Below the pieces are notes generated by a model, which was not told where the DNA came from, did not search any database, and saw only the letters and a program-made list of their open reading frames with translations. A DNA stretch of 20,199 nucleotides from JBIOJB01 sp044450465 (GTDB taxonomy: Bacteria; Chloroflexota; Dormibacteria; Dormibacterales; Dormibacteraceae), in assembly GCA_044450465.1 (NCBI GenBank), contig JBIOJB010000056.1, forward strand, positions 1 to 20,199, read 5' to 3'. This document shows positions 14,167 through 20,199 of this stretch, piece after piece (position 1 is the stretch's first letter; each line of letters begins with the position of its first letter). The position numbers and the translations under genes were made by a program.

Positions 14167-15278
14167 GCCAGCGTCTGAACCTCGACCGAGAGGACGGGAG
14201 GAAGATCTCTCACGATCGGGGACCAGCTGTCACCACCGTCCGGTGACGCGTACACCTGCCCGCCGCTCGTGCCGAAGTAGACGCCGCACGGGTCGAGGGC
14301 ATCCACTGCCATCGCATCACGCAGCACGTTGACGTAGCAGTCCTGCTGGGGGAGCCCCTTCGTGAGCGCCTCCCACTCGTTGCCGCCTGTCTTGCTCCGG
14401 TAGACGCGCAGCTTGCCGTCCGGGACGAAATGGTGCGAGTCGCTCGTGATCGGGATGACGTAGACGGTGTCCGGCTCGTTGGAGTTGATGTCCACCACAA
14501 ACCCGAAGTCGGTCGGAAGGTTGCCGCTTATCTCCTGCCACGAGTCGGCGGCGTTGTCGGTCCGCATCACGTCCCAGTGCTTCTGCATAAAGAGCACGTT
14601 TGGGCGTGAGCGATGCAGCGCGATGCGATGCACGCAATGCCCGACCTCCGCGTCCTGATCGGGCATTGTGTTCGAGCGGAGTCCTTTGTTCGCTGGCTGC
14701 CACGACTCGCCCGCGTCGTCGCTTCTGAATACGCCTGCCGCCGAGATGGCGATGTACATCCGATTCGTGTTGGTGGCATCGATGAGGATGGTGTGGAGGC
14801 AGAGCCCACCGGCGCCTGGCGCCCAGCTGGAAGCCGATGCATGCGTCCGGATGCCTGGAAGCTCGGCCCAGGTCTGGCCGCCATCGGTCGTCTTGAAGAG
14901 CGCAGCGTCCTCGACGCCCGCGTAAGCGGTATCCGGGTCGGTCAGCGATGGTTCCAGATGCCAGACTCGCTTGAACTCCCAGGGGTGCGGCGAGCCGTCG
15001 TACCACGTGTGTGGGCCGGGGGTGCCTTCGTAGTTGAACTGGTTGCCCACCGCCTCCCAGCTCTTGCCGCCGTCGTTCGAGCGCTGAAGCACCTGTCCGA
15101 ACCAACCGCTCGACTGGGAGGCATAAAGCCGGTCCGGATCTGCCGGCGAGGCCTTGAGGTGGTAGACCTCCCAGCCGGCGAAATGCGGGCCGTCGACCTG
15201 CCACTGCTTCCGGCCGGCGTCAGATGTGAGAACGAAAGCCCCCTTGCGCGTACCGACCAGTACCTTTATCCGGCTCAT
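14163..15278 (-). CDS. Asp-box beta-propeller protein (sialidase/BNR-repeat-like), cytoplasmic
   Basis: This 371-residue protein is built from repeated Asp-box turns: SNDGGKSW (67-74), TTDGGQTW (130-137), SDDAGESW (186-193), TDNAADSW (240-247), SKTGGNEW (295-302) and SPDGGDSW (345-352), plus a degenerate copy near 18-26. That fits a six- or seven-bladed propeller of the exo-alpha-sialidase/BNR superfamily. It begins SRIKVLVGTRKGAFVLTSD with no signal peptide, so it should stay in the cytoplasm, unlike true sialidases, and the arginine triad of sialidases is not evident. The ATG at 15278 has AGGAGC seven bases upstream; longer starts are shadow sequence. Its stop overlaps the MoaD-like gene (GTGA). 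Annotation as a glycosidase would be misleading; the function is unknown. Confidence 0.88.
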   Translation of the reverse strand: MSRIKVLVGTRKGAFVLTSDAGRKQWQVDGPHFAGWEVYHLKASPADPDRLYASQSSGWFGQVLQRSNDGGKSWEAVGNQFNYEGTPGPHTWYDGSPHPWEFKRVWHLEPSLTDPDTAYAGVEDAALFKTTDGGQTWAELPGIRTHASASSWAPGAGGLCLHTILIDATNTNRMYIAISAAGVFRSDDAGESWQPANKGLRSNTMPDQDAEVGHCVHRIALHRSRPNVLFMQKHWDVMRTDNAADSWQEISGNLPTDFGFVVDINSNEPDTVYVIPITSDSHHFVPDGKLRVYRSKTGGNEWEALTKGLPQQDCYVNVLRDAMAVDALDPCGVYFGTSGGQVYASPDGGDSWSPIVRDLPPVLSVEVQTLA

Positions 15279-15604
15279 TCGTTTTGCTCCTGAACACGTA
15301 GCGTCACCTGCACCCTCTCGGCGTCTATTGAACCCCCCAGACCGAACATCGGCAAGCTTCGAATTCCGGAGGTCCGCATGAGGCGCCAAAGTGTACGGGG
15401 ACGCGCGGGCGAGCCCCTCTTGTCGGACTCACGAGCCGGTGTCTGCACCTGGTCCACCCCGCAGTCTTCACCTCCTGACGAGCAGCGAAGCCTTCGGTCG
15501 CGTCTCGAATGCCATTTAGAGTTGTACGCCGTGCCGGATATCTCGACCTCCCAGACGGAAATCGACGGCGTGCCTGTGTTCCATGCACCTAGCCGGCGCG
15601 GGGA
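15279..15604. other. Intergenic region of 326 bases
   Basis: The propeller-gene end holds the candidate promoter described separately. The rest has no RNA gene or strong hairpin that I can see. A short plus-strand frame from GTG 15531 is the only coding-like stretch, reported separately as a possible remnant. Confidence 0.5.
15327..15355 (-). promoter_or_regulatory. Candidate promoter of the propeller-MoaD-like operon
   Basis: On the minus strand TTGCCG (15355-15350) and TTCAAT (15332-15327) are separated by 17 bases, each matching four of six consensus positions. Transcription from there would leave a leader of about 42 bases containing the SD of the propeller gene. Confidence 0.4.
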
Positions 15605-15668
15605 TCACGCCTGGGTCGGCCTCGCAGTCAACCGCCTCGTTGTGAGAGCGCGGCGTAGCCGCTTGTAG
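15531..15668 (+). pseudogene. Possible remnant of an M16-peptidase-like N-terminus
   Basis: From the GTG at 15531 the plus frame reads VPDISTSQTEIDGVPVFHAP and then about 25 further residues before a stop at 15668, overlapping the end of the kinase-like gene on the other strand. The TEIDGVPVF-A opening recalls the N-terminus of some actinobacterial M16-like peptidases, but the match is short and by memory only. TAGAGT lies eight bases before the GTG, in the same geometry as the leaderless starts elsewhere. It may be chance. Confidence 0.2.
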
Positions 15669-16636
15669 GCGGCCGGCCCTGCGTTGGCCGCATCGAGGCC
15701 TATCAGGGCAGCGCCCAGAACCGGTGGCGAGTCGAGGATGCGCAACACGGCTTTCGGAGCCTTGGCCTCGATTCCACGCTGTATCCGCCTGAGGAAAAGC
15801 GTGTGCCCACCCTGGAGCACGCCTCCGCCAAGAACCACGTGAACATCTCGATCGGCAACCCGGAGGCGCCGAACAGCGGCCGCGACGGTCACCACGATCT
15901 CATCAGCGAGCTCATCGACGAGTTGCTGCGCGACTGAATCGCTCTCGGAAGCCGCTGTGAAAACGGCGGGCGCAAGCTCGCTGAGCCGATCTGATTCGAG
16001 GCGTCGTGTATAGACCGCCTCCATCACCGCGCGCGGGCTGGGCAGCTTGAATCGCTCTGGAACGAGCTGCTCCAACAGGGTGCGCGCCCCACGTCCATCG
16101 CGGGCTCGAATCGCCATCCCCAAAGCGCGGAGCCCCAACCACGCCCCGCCGTGGGCTTGATCCCCCGAAAGGTCACCGAGCGATGGGAATCGGACGGTTC
16201 TTCCCCCAGGTCCGATCCCAACGCAATTCATGCCTGCACCGCAAACGACGGCGATTCCCCAATTTCGATCGCTGCCCGCGCGGAGGATCGCAAACGTGTC
16301 ATTTCGAACCAACGTCCTGACACTCCAGCCGCGCTTTCCAATCGCTCGGCTGATGCGGCGATCGTCGATGGGCAGATCGGCGCCCGCCACGCAATAGACG
16401 CCGATGGAAGCCGGGAGCCTTCGACCGGCAGCCAGGCGGGCACCGGACCACAGCGCCCTCAATGCCGCGTCCATGGCTTCGATCGGTTGGCTTCGATCCA
16501 GCCCGAAATGGAAACTGCCCCGGCATCGCGCGATGGCGACGAGCACGCCATCAGCGCTGACGAGTGCCAGGTCAGCCTTGGAGGCACCACCGTCGACGGC
16601 GAGGATCAGTTCCCGGTTTCGAGACACCTCGGACAT
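15605..16636 (-). CDS. BadF/BadG-type ATPase, N-acetylglucosamine-kinase-like
   Basis: This 343-residue protein has the ASKHA (actin-like) ATPase fold of the BadF/BadG/BcrA/BcrD group. The first phosphate loop is LAVDGGASKADLALV (12-26), followed by VRNDTFAILRAG, the second phosphate loop region GIAVVCGAGMNCVGIGP, GDLSGDQAHGGAWLGLRAL and the adenosine-side VVLGGGVLQGG. The pattern GD.SGD..GG.WLG is characteristic of the GlcNAc/glucosamine kinase branch rather than of the benzoyl-CoA reductase activators, so a sugar kinase is the best guess. The ATG at 16636 is chosen because the homologous region begins just after it; no SD is visible. It lies 215 bases downstream of the HD-GYP gene on the same strand. 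Confidence 0.85.
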   Translation of the reverse strand: MSEVSRNRELILAVDGGASKADLALVSADGVLVAIARCRGSFHFGLDRSQPIEAMDAALRALWSGARLAAGRRLPASIGVYCVAGADLPIDDRRISRAIGKRGWSVRTLVRNDTFAILRAGSDRNWGIAVVCGAGMNCVGIGPGGRTVRFPSLGDLSGDQAHGGAWLGLRALGMAIRARDGRGARTLLEQLVPERFKLPSPRAVMEAVYTRRLESDRLSELAPAVFTAASESDSVAQQLVDELADEIVVTVAAAVRRLRVADRDVHVVLGGGVLQGGHTLFLRRIQRGIEAKAPKAVLRILDSPPVLGAALIGLDAANAGPAAYKRLRRALTTRRLTARPTQA

Positions 16637-16851
16637 TGTCGCGCCGGCCGCCAGGCTCACCGCCAACGCAGGGACGCGACTTCATCGGTTCCAGATTGGC
16701 CCGTTGAAGCGCCGTCGCCAATGGCCGATCGTCCCACGACGACAGAGCCGTGGATCTAATTTTGAGGGGCCAGGGCCCTCCCGAAATCGCTCCAATCAGC
16801 CGGTCAAGGCATTCCGTCGACCTCAACACCAGACACGATCCGGCCGTTGGC
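16637..16851. other. Intergenic region between HD-GYP and kinase-like genes
   Basis: These 215 bases contain no convincing gene. A small hairpin (GAGGG/CCCTC arms, 16764-16780) lies about 70 bases after the HD-GYP stop and could weakly terminate its transcript, but no T-run follows. A promoter for the kinase-like gene was not identified. Confidence 0.35.
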
Positions 16852-18201
16852 TCAGGCCATCTGGAGCTGTCCGACTCCATCGCCGAATGCCAGCTCCCTT
16901 TTCTCGACATTGAGGAGACGCTCCACGGTATCGACCACGGTCGGGCTCCACTGCGTGGCGCGGCCAAGCCGCAGCTCGGTCATCGCCTGATGCAGCGGCA
17001 AGGCCGCACGGTAAGGCCGATCCGAGGTCATGGCGTCGAGAGCGTCTGCAACGGCGACGATTTGAGCACCTACCGGAATCCGGCCGGCCGTGAGCCCGTG
17101 CGGGTAGCCCTTGCCGTCGAAACGCTCGTGGTGCGCCAGCACAATATCGCGACCCCTTCGGTACTGCGGGAATTTGGCCAAGATCTCATGCCCGCGTCGA
17201 GGATGCTCTTTCACGAGCGCGAACTCCGCGGGCTCGAGCTTGCCCTCCTTCTGAAGAATGCTGTCGGGCAGACCGATCTTGCCAAGGTCGTGCACTCGAG
17301 CCGCAAGTCGCACAGTCGCCACGTCGTCTGGCTTCATGCCCATGGCGGCTGCGATCGCCGCCGCGTTGGCTGCCACCCGCTTGGAATGGTCGGCCGTATA
17401 GCGATCGCGCAGATCAACCATGTCCGCCATCGCCTCGACGGCCTCGATCGTCTGCTGATTCAGCATCACAGCCCGCTTGGTAGCGAGGTAGACAACAGCC
17501 GTGGGAACCACCATGACGAAGGGCGCCCAGACGTAAGCGCTTGCGACGATGAGAGTGATGAAGCCGATCAAGTACAGGGCGGATTCCGAAGCGGCATCGA
17601 GACGCTGAGTTGCCAGCCAGACGTCAAAGGCGTTTCGCCCGCTGTGGACGCCCACCATCAAAGCCACGAGACCCGTATTCGTGACGTACATCGCCAGGGC
17701 CGCGAGCGGTATCGCCCAAGCGTCTGCCAGCGTCGGATTCGCGAGCGAGGTTTCCGCGCGCAGGCTGTAGAGCACCGCCACGCCCACCCCAGCAGCAATC
17801 GTCATCTGGGCCGCGTTGAAGATGGTGTCGTAGACACCACGCCTTCGTCGGCCGTCGCGATTCTTTCGCAGGGCCAGGGTGCCGTTACCGACAAGCACCG
17901 AGATACCGACGAGTCCTACGGCAATCGGTGCCGCGAAGAGCAGCAGGATCGCGAAGTTGACGGCGGTCGCGACATTGGTTTTGAACCGCGGCGTCAATTC
18001 GACTGGAAAGTGGCATGCGGTGACCCCGAACAGCGCGAACACCGCGATCAACCGGGGATCGGCCGACCAGGATCCCCGCCAACCGATTGTCCACAAAGCC
18101 TCGATTGCAATTGCGCCCGAAGCAGCCAGCGCCGCGACAATCGCAACTCTGCTGCCGAGCTGCACCCTCAACAATTCAGGCGCCTTGCGAGTGCCGATCA
18201 T
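16852..18201 (-). CDS. Membrane-bound HD-GYP domain phosphodiesterase
   Basis: This 449-residue protein has an N-terminal membrane region (about 15-245, seven to eight hydrophobic segments) of unrecognised type and a C-terminal HD-GYP domain (about 255-430). The domain shows DHSKRVA, HDLGK (304-308), the second-metal histidine region KEHPRRGHEIL, and HHERFDGKGYP (357-367), so the metal-binding and GYP signatures are intact. Such enzymes hydrolyse cyclic di-GMP or related dinucleotides. The ATG at 18201 overlaps the stop of the exported-protein gene (ATGA), which decides the start. The membrane part likely senses a signal, and the coupled exported protein may be part of that input. The extreme C-terminus after residue 430 is polar and unrecognised. 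Confidence 0.93.
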   Translation of the reverse strand: MIGTRKAPELLRVQLGSRVAIVAALAASGAIAIEALWTIGWRGSWSADPRLIAVFALFGVTACHFPVELTPRFKTNVATAVNFAILLLFAAPIAVGLVGISVLVGNGTLALRKNRDGRRRRGVYDTIFNAAQMTIAAGVGVAVLYSLRAETSLANPTLADAWAIPLAALAMYVTNTGLVALMVGVHSGRNAFDVWLATQRLDAASESALYLIGFITLIVASAYVWAPFVMVVPTAVVYLATKRAVMLNQQTIEAVEAMADMVDLRDRYTADHSKRVAANAAAIAAAMGMKPDDVATVRLAARVHDLGKIGLPDSILQKEGKLEPAEFALVKEHPRRGHEILAKFPQYRRGRDIVLAHHERFDGKGYPHGLTAGRIPVGAQIVAVADALDAMTSDRPYRAALPLHQAMTELRLGRATQWSPTVVDTVERLLNVEKRELAFGDGVGQLQMA

Positions 18202-18605
18202 CCGCCGGCGCTCTCTCGATTGAGCCAGAACCAAACCGTCATCGTGGTGCCGCTGGTGCCATATGCGGAGCCATACACCACGCCACTACCAGATGGCTTC
18301 GAGCTCACTATCAGCTCCGTCCTAAAAGACCCCGAAGAGTCGCTCGGAATGTAATCGTGGACGGCCACAATGAGACTTCTCTTCGACACGGCATACGTCG
18401 TGTAGCTGATCTTTGCCGACGCGAGCTGCGCCTGATGCTGCGCGCCCATCACGCCCTCGGTCACGTAAACGGTGACCGACGCACCCTGCGAAGTCGGGAT
18501 GCTGAGCTGCGGGTCGTGTATGCACCACTCGGCGCCCTGAGCTGGAACTGCAACGCACGCCGCCACGAAACCGGCAGCGGCGGCTGCGAGCTTCCACCGT
18601 TTCAT
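18198..18605 (-). CDS. Small exported protein of unknown function
   Basis: This 135-residue protein starts with MKRWKLAAAAAGFVAACVAV, a typical export signal. Cleavage could be by signal peptidase I after the AQGA region (about residue 25), or by the lipoprotein pathway at Cys17 in VAAC. The mature part is rich in Ser, Thr, Val and Gly and looks beta-stranded (ASVTVYVTEG, TELIVSSKPSGSGVVYGSAYG, TTMTVWFWL). I recognise no family. The ATG at 18605 has AGGTG at about eight bases. Its stop overlaps the start of the membrane HD-GYP gene, so the two are made together; a role in feeding a signal to the phosphodiesterase is plausible but inferred. Confidence 0.78.
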   Translation of the reverse strand: MKRWKLAAAAAGFVAACVAVPAQGAEWCIHDPQLSIPTSQGASVTVYVTEGVMGAQHQAQLASAKISYTTYAVSKRSLIVAVHDYIPSDSSGSFRTELIVSSKPSGSGVVYGSAYGTSGTTMTVWFWLNRESAGG

Positions 18606-18643
18606 CGCCGTTCACCTGCCTTCCCACACCCCTGTGGCGCGGC

Positions 18644-18661
18644 GCCTCGAAAGTACGAGGC
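18644..18661. repeat. Short perfect inverted repeat
   Basis: GCCTCG (18644-18649) and CGAGGC (18656-18661) flank AAAGTA, giving a six-base-pair stem with a six-base loop about 40 bases upstream of the exported-protein ATG, inside its probable leader or promoter. Confidence 0.5.
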
Positions 18662-18682
18662 TCCAGTCCGAGGCGCGGTTAA

Positions 18683-18718
18683 GGAACCCCACAATCATGT
18701 TAAGAACAGTGAGGTTCC
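18683..18718. repeat. Inverted repeat upstream of the exported-protein/HD-GYP operon
   Basis: GGAACCCCAC (18683-18692) is matched by GTGAGGTTCC (18709-18718): nine of ten positions pair, across a 16-base AT-rich centre. Half-repeats GTTAAGGAAC and GTTAAGAACA overlap it. Its place about 78-113 bases before the exported-protein start suits an operator or a transcript-end structure. Confidence 0.5.
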
Positions 18719-18842
18719 GCTCCTGATGCGGTGCGTACTACCCAGATTCCGCTGGTGACGACGAGAGAGACGTAGGCCGCGTGCCAGCCGGAGTAACCAC
18801 CGCGTCCTGAAGTAGGCGTCAACGTCTCCTCTGCCGCGACAC
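18719..18842. other. Apparently non-coding stretch
   Basis: No supported gene. A minus-strand frame encodes a short hydrophobic string (WHAAYVSLVVTSGIWVV), but it has a stop just upstream and no plausible start, so it is at most a relic. Confidence 0.35.
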
Positions 18843-19097
18843 ATGCGTTTCAATGAGATGCCGGCCGGGGCGGCTTCAGGTATGCATTTGGTCGATCGAG
18901 CATCTGCCGCCGCATCAGAAAGGGGCCCTTCAGACGCGATCGGTCGCTTCTGGCTGAGCTTCTTCCGCACCGATCCGTCGGTCGTCTACGGTCTCCAGCA
19001 GGCTCAGCTGGGCTCGCTGTTCATGGTGGCGATCGCTGCCGTCGCCACCCCGATCCTATTCCGGGGAGCCCCCAATGTCCGGACAGCCGATCCTTAG
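18843..19097 (+). pseudogene. lgt: Probable C-terminal remnant of prolipoprotein diacylglyceryl transferase
   Basis: The plus frame of 84 codons contains IGRFWLSFFRTDPSVVYGLQ followed by QAQLGSLFMVAIAAVATPILF and then a polar tail and stop. This resembles the end of Lgt, where a GRF..E..R.D motif precedes an Q.SL-containing final membrane helix. Lgt is normally 250-300 residues with seven helices and attaches diacylglycerol to the lipobox cysteine; everything before the last segment is missing here, and residues 1-33 do not look like Lgt. No SD precedes the ATG. It looks like a fragment left by rearrangement, fitting the transposase 200 bases away. The match is by eye. Confidence 0.5.
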
Positions 19098-19295
19098 GCC
19101 CCGTGATCGCTTGCCAGGGCGCGCTCAGTACTAGGCTTGGGCCACGCCGACATGATTCTGATCGGGGTCCGGGATTGGCACCCTGGGCGTTACGGTCTAG
19201 AAGTCATTTGGTGGACCCGAGGGTGTCTGAGTTCACCACATAGTTTCACCTATGTCGCAAGACATAGTGCACGCCACCAACCTGGGAGGTGGCGC
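19098..19295. other. Presumed left end of the IS481-type element
   Basis: No gene is seen. CTATGTC (19250-19256) and GACATAG (19261-19267) form a perfect seven-base inverted repeat around GCAA, and ACATAGT recurs as a direct repeat just before it (about 19238-19244). Such repeats next to the transposase start suggest the element's terminal or subterminal region. The exact tip and target duplication cannot be fixed without the other end. Confidence 0.4.
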
Positions 19296-20012
19296 ATGTC
19301 GGGTCTCGGTCGGTACATCGTCGACGCAGTCGTCTTGGAACGCCGCAGTCCAACCCAGCTGGCCCGCGACCACGGGCTTTCGAAGCGCTGGGTCTTCGAG
19401 CTGCTCAGGAGATTCAAAGAAGGCGGCTACGCGTCCTTAGAGCCGCGCTCCCGGAGACCCAAGTCTTGCTCCCACCAGGTCGAGGCCAAAGTCCAGCAGC
19501 TCATCGTCGAACTGCGCGCCGAGCTGACCGCAGCCGGTCACGACGCTGGGCCGGAGACCATCGCATATCACCTCCAAGGCCAGGTCGACAGGGTGCCATC
19601 GGTCGCCACCGTGTGGCGGATCCTCAAGCGCAACGGGCTCATCACGCCCCAGCCCCACAAGCGCCCGAAGTCCTCCTTCATCCGATTCGAAGCTCAGCTC
19701 CCCAACGAGACCTGGCAGCTGGACTCAACGCCCTGGCAGCTGGCCGATGACTCTGCGGTCGAGATCCTCAACTTCCTCGATGACAAGTCCAGGGTCGCGC
19801 TCGCCTCTCACGCCCTGGTCACGGTCAAGTCGGTCGACCCCGTCCAGGTCCTCCATTCAGCTTCCAATACGTTCGGTCTACCGGCCTCTCTGCTCAGCGA
19901 CAACGCCGCCGTGTTCACCGGCAGGTCTCGGCGCGGCAAGGTCTTGCTCGAGCTGGAACTCGAACGCCTCGGCATCGTCTTCAAACACTCAACCCCCTAC
20001 CACCCTCAGACC
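19296..20012 (+). pseudogene. IS481-family transposase, interrupted before its third catalytic residue
   Basis: The frame opens at ATG 19296 behind a perfect SD (GGAGGTG). It has an N-terminal HTH (SPTQLARDHGLSKRWVFELL), a second helical part (VPSVATVWRILKRNGLI) and the DDE core: first Asp143 in WQLDSTPW, LDDKSRVALA, second Asp202 in LLSDNAAVFTG, then LGIVFKHSTPYHPQT. The family continues with GK.ER.H..L carrying the catalytic Glu. Here homology stops after residue 239 (base 20012), and the following codons encode arginine-rich, unrelated sequence to the window end without a stop. No other frame restores the motif, so this is an insertion or rearrangement rather than a frameshift. The protein would be inactive. 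Confidence 0.85.
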
Positions 20013-20199
20013 GTGCCGCCATGTAAGCGGCGTGTGATCCGGACGGGTTGCAATAACCCGTCTACGGCCTGTCGCAGCAGGTCGCCGAAGCTGAGGGCAG
20101 CCTGGCCTTGGAAGCGCAAGGTCCGGGTGGGAGCAGCCCTGACAACGACGGGACGGACCGGCACTACCAGACGGACCGGGCTCGGCAAGCAAGACGGGA
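20013..20199. mobile_element. Foreign DNA joined to the IS481 transposase (edge of another element?)
   Basis: From 20013 the sequence no longer belongs to the transposase. GCCGC/GCGGC arms lie near the junction (20016-20031), and a perfect eight-base inverted repeat, GACGGGTT (20042-20049) with AACCCGTC (20055-20062), encloses a five-base loop. The clustering of hairpins at a junction suggests the tip of a second mobile element whose body lies beyond the window. A minus-strand frame here contains LSFGDLLRQAVDGLLQPV, which could be the end of a gene but is unrecognised. Confidence 0.4.

Noticed and set aside
14163..15278. Annotation of the Asp-box protein as a secreted sialidase
   Set aside because: There is no signal peptide and no evident sialidase arginine triad; Asp-boxes alone only indicate the propeller fold.
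16750..18354. Plus-strand open frame of 534 codons
   Set aside because: It lies antisense to the HD-GYP gene, is rich in Arg, His, Gln and Asp without any family motif, and arises from the high GC of the real gene.
18695..18970. Minus-strand 91-codon frame across the lgt-like remnant
   Set aside because: Arginine-rich, without SD or motif, and antisense to the more convincing Lgt-like segment.
19098..19250. Possible tRNA or small RNA in the gap before the transposase
   Set aside because: No cloverleaf, T-loop motif or terminator could be found.
20006..20188. Minus-strand frame containing LSFGDLLRQAVDGLLQPV at the window end
   Set aside because: It may be part of a second element, but it crosses the junction into the IS481 gene and matches no family I know, so it is not called as a gene.

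Overview
This window comes from a high-GC bacterial chromosome. Almost all its genes have G or C at the third codon position, GTG starts are common, and seven adjacent gene pairs overlap by four bases (ATGA or GTGA). Good Shine-Dalgarno sequences sit next to genes whose start codon lies only 6-8 bases after a TAnnnT box, which suggests a mix of SD-led and leaderless translation. Together with the gene content this fits a soil-type lineage such as Actinomycetota, Chloroflexota or Dormibacterota. That placement is inference; there is no rRNA or other strong phylogenetic marker.

Region 1 (1-6803) looks like an aromatic-acid uptake and degradation locus. On the minus strand, a substrate-binding lipoprotein, two ATPases and two permeases of the branched-chain amino acid (LIV/HAAT) ABC family are followed by a MarR regulator cut by the window edge. 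Divergently, on the plus strand, lie both subunits of protocatechuate 3,4-dioxygenase (pcaH, pcaG) and a stand-alone 4-carboxymuconolactone decarboxylase (pcaC). The 96-bp gap between the two arms holds palindromes and three GTCAAG copies that could be a shared operator. pcaB and pcaD, needed to complete the branch, are not present here.

Region 2 (6804-13817) is a mixed set of small units: a MerR/BldC-type HTH regulator coupled to a polytopic membrane protein of unknown function; a YhhN-family lysoplasmalogenase-like membrane protein; a stand-alone MetE catalytic-domain protein with zinc ligands; a small membrane protein resembling bacterial PH-domain proteins; a group II PLP-dependent decarboxylase; a DUF1801-like protein; and a two-domain VOC protein. 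A strong GC hairpin follows the VOC gene.

Region 3 (13870-18605, all minus strand) contains a cytoplasmic Asp-box beta-propeller translationally coupled to a MoaD/ThiS-like ubiquitin-fold protein ending in Gly-Gly, a BadF/GlcNAc-kinase-like ATPase, and a small exported protein coupled to a membrane HD-GYP phosphodiesterase.

Region 4 (18606-20199) is decayed and mobile. It holds inverted repeats, what looks like the C-terminal remnant of lgt, and an IS481-type transposase that begins with a perfect SD but loses homology abruptly near 20012, before the third catalytic residue, probably because other DNA has inserted. No tRNA, rRNA or CRISPR array was recognised. The most interesting candidate for an undescribed system is the propeller plus MoaD-like pair; next come the exported protein plus HD-GYP pair and the regulator plus membrane protein pair.
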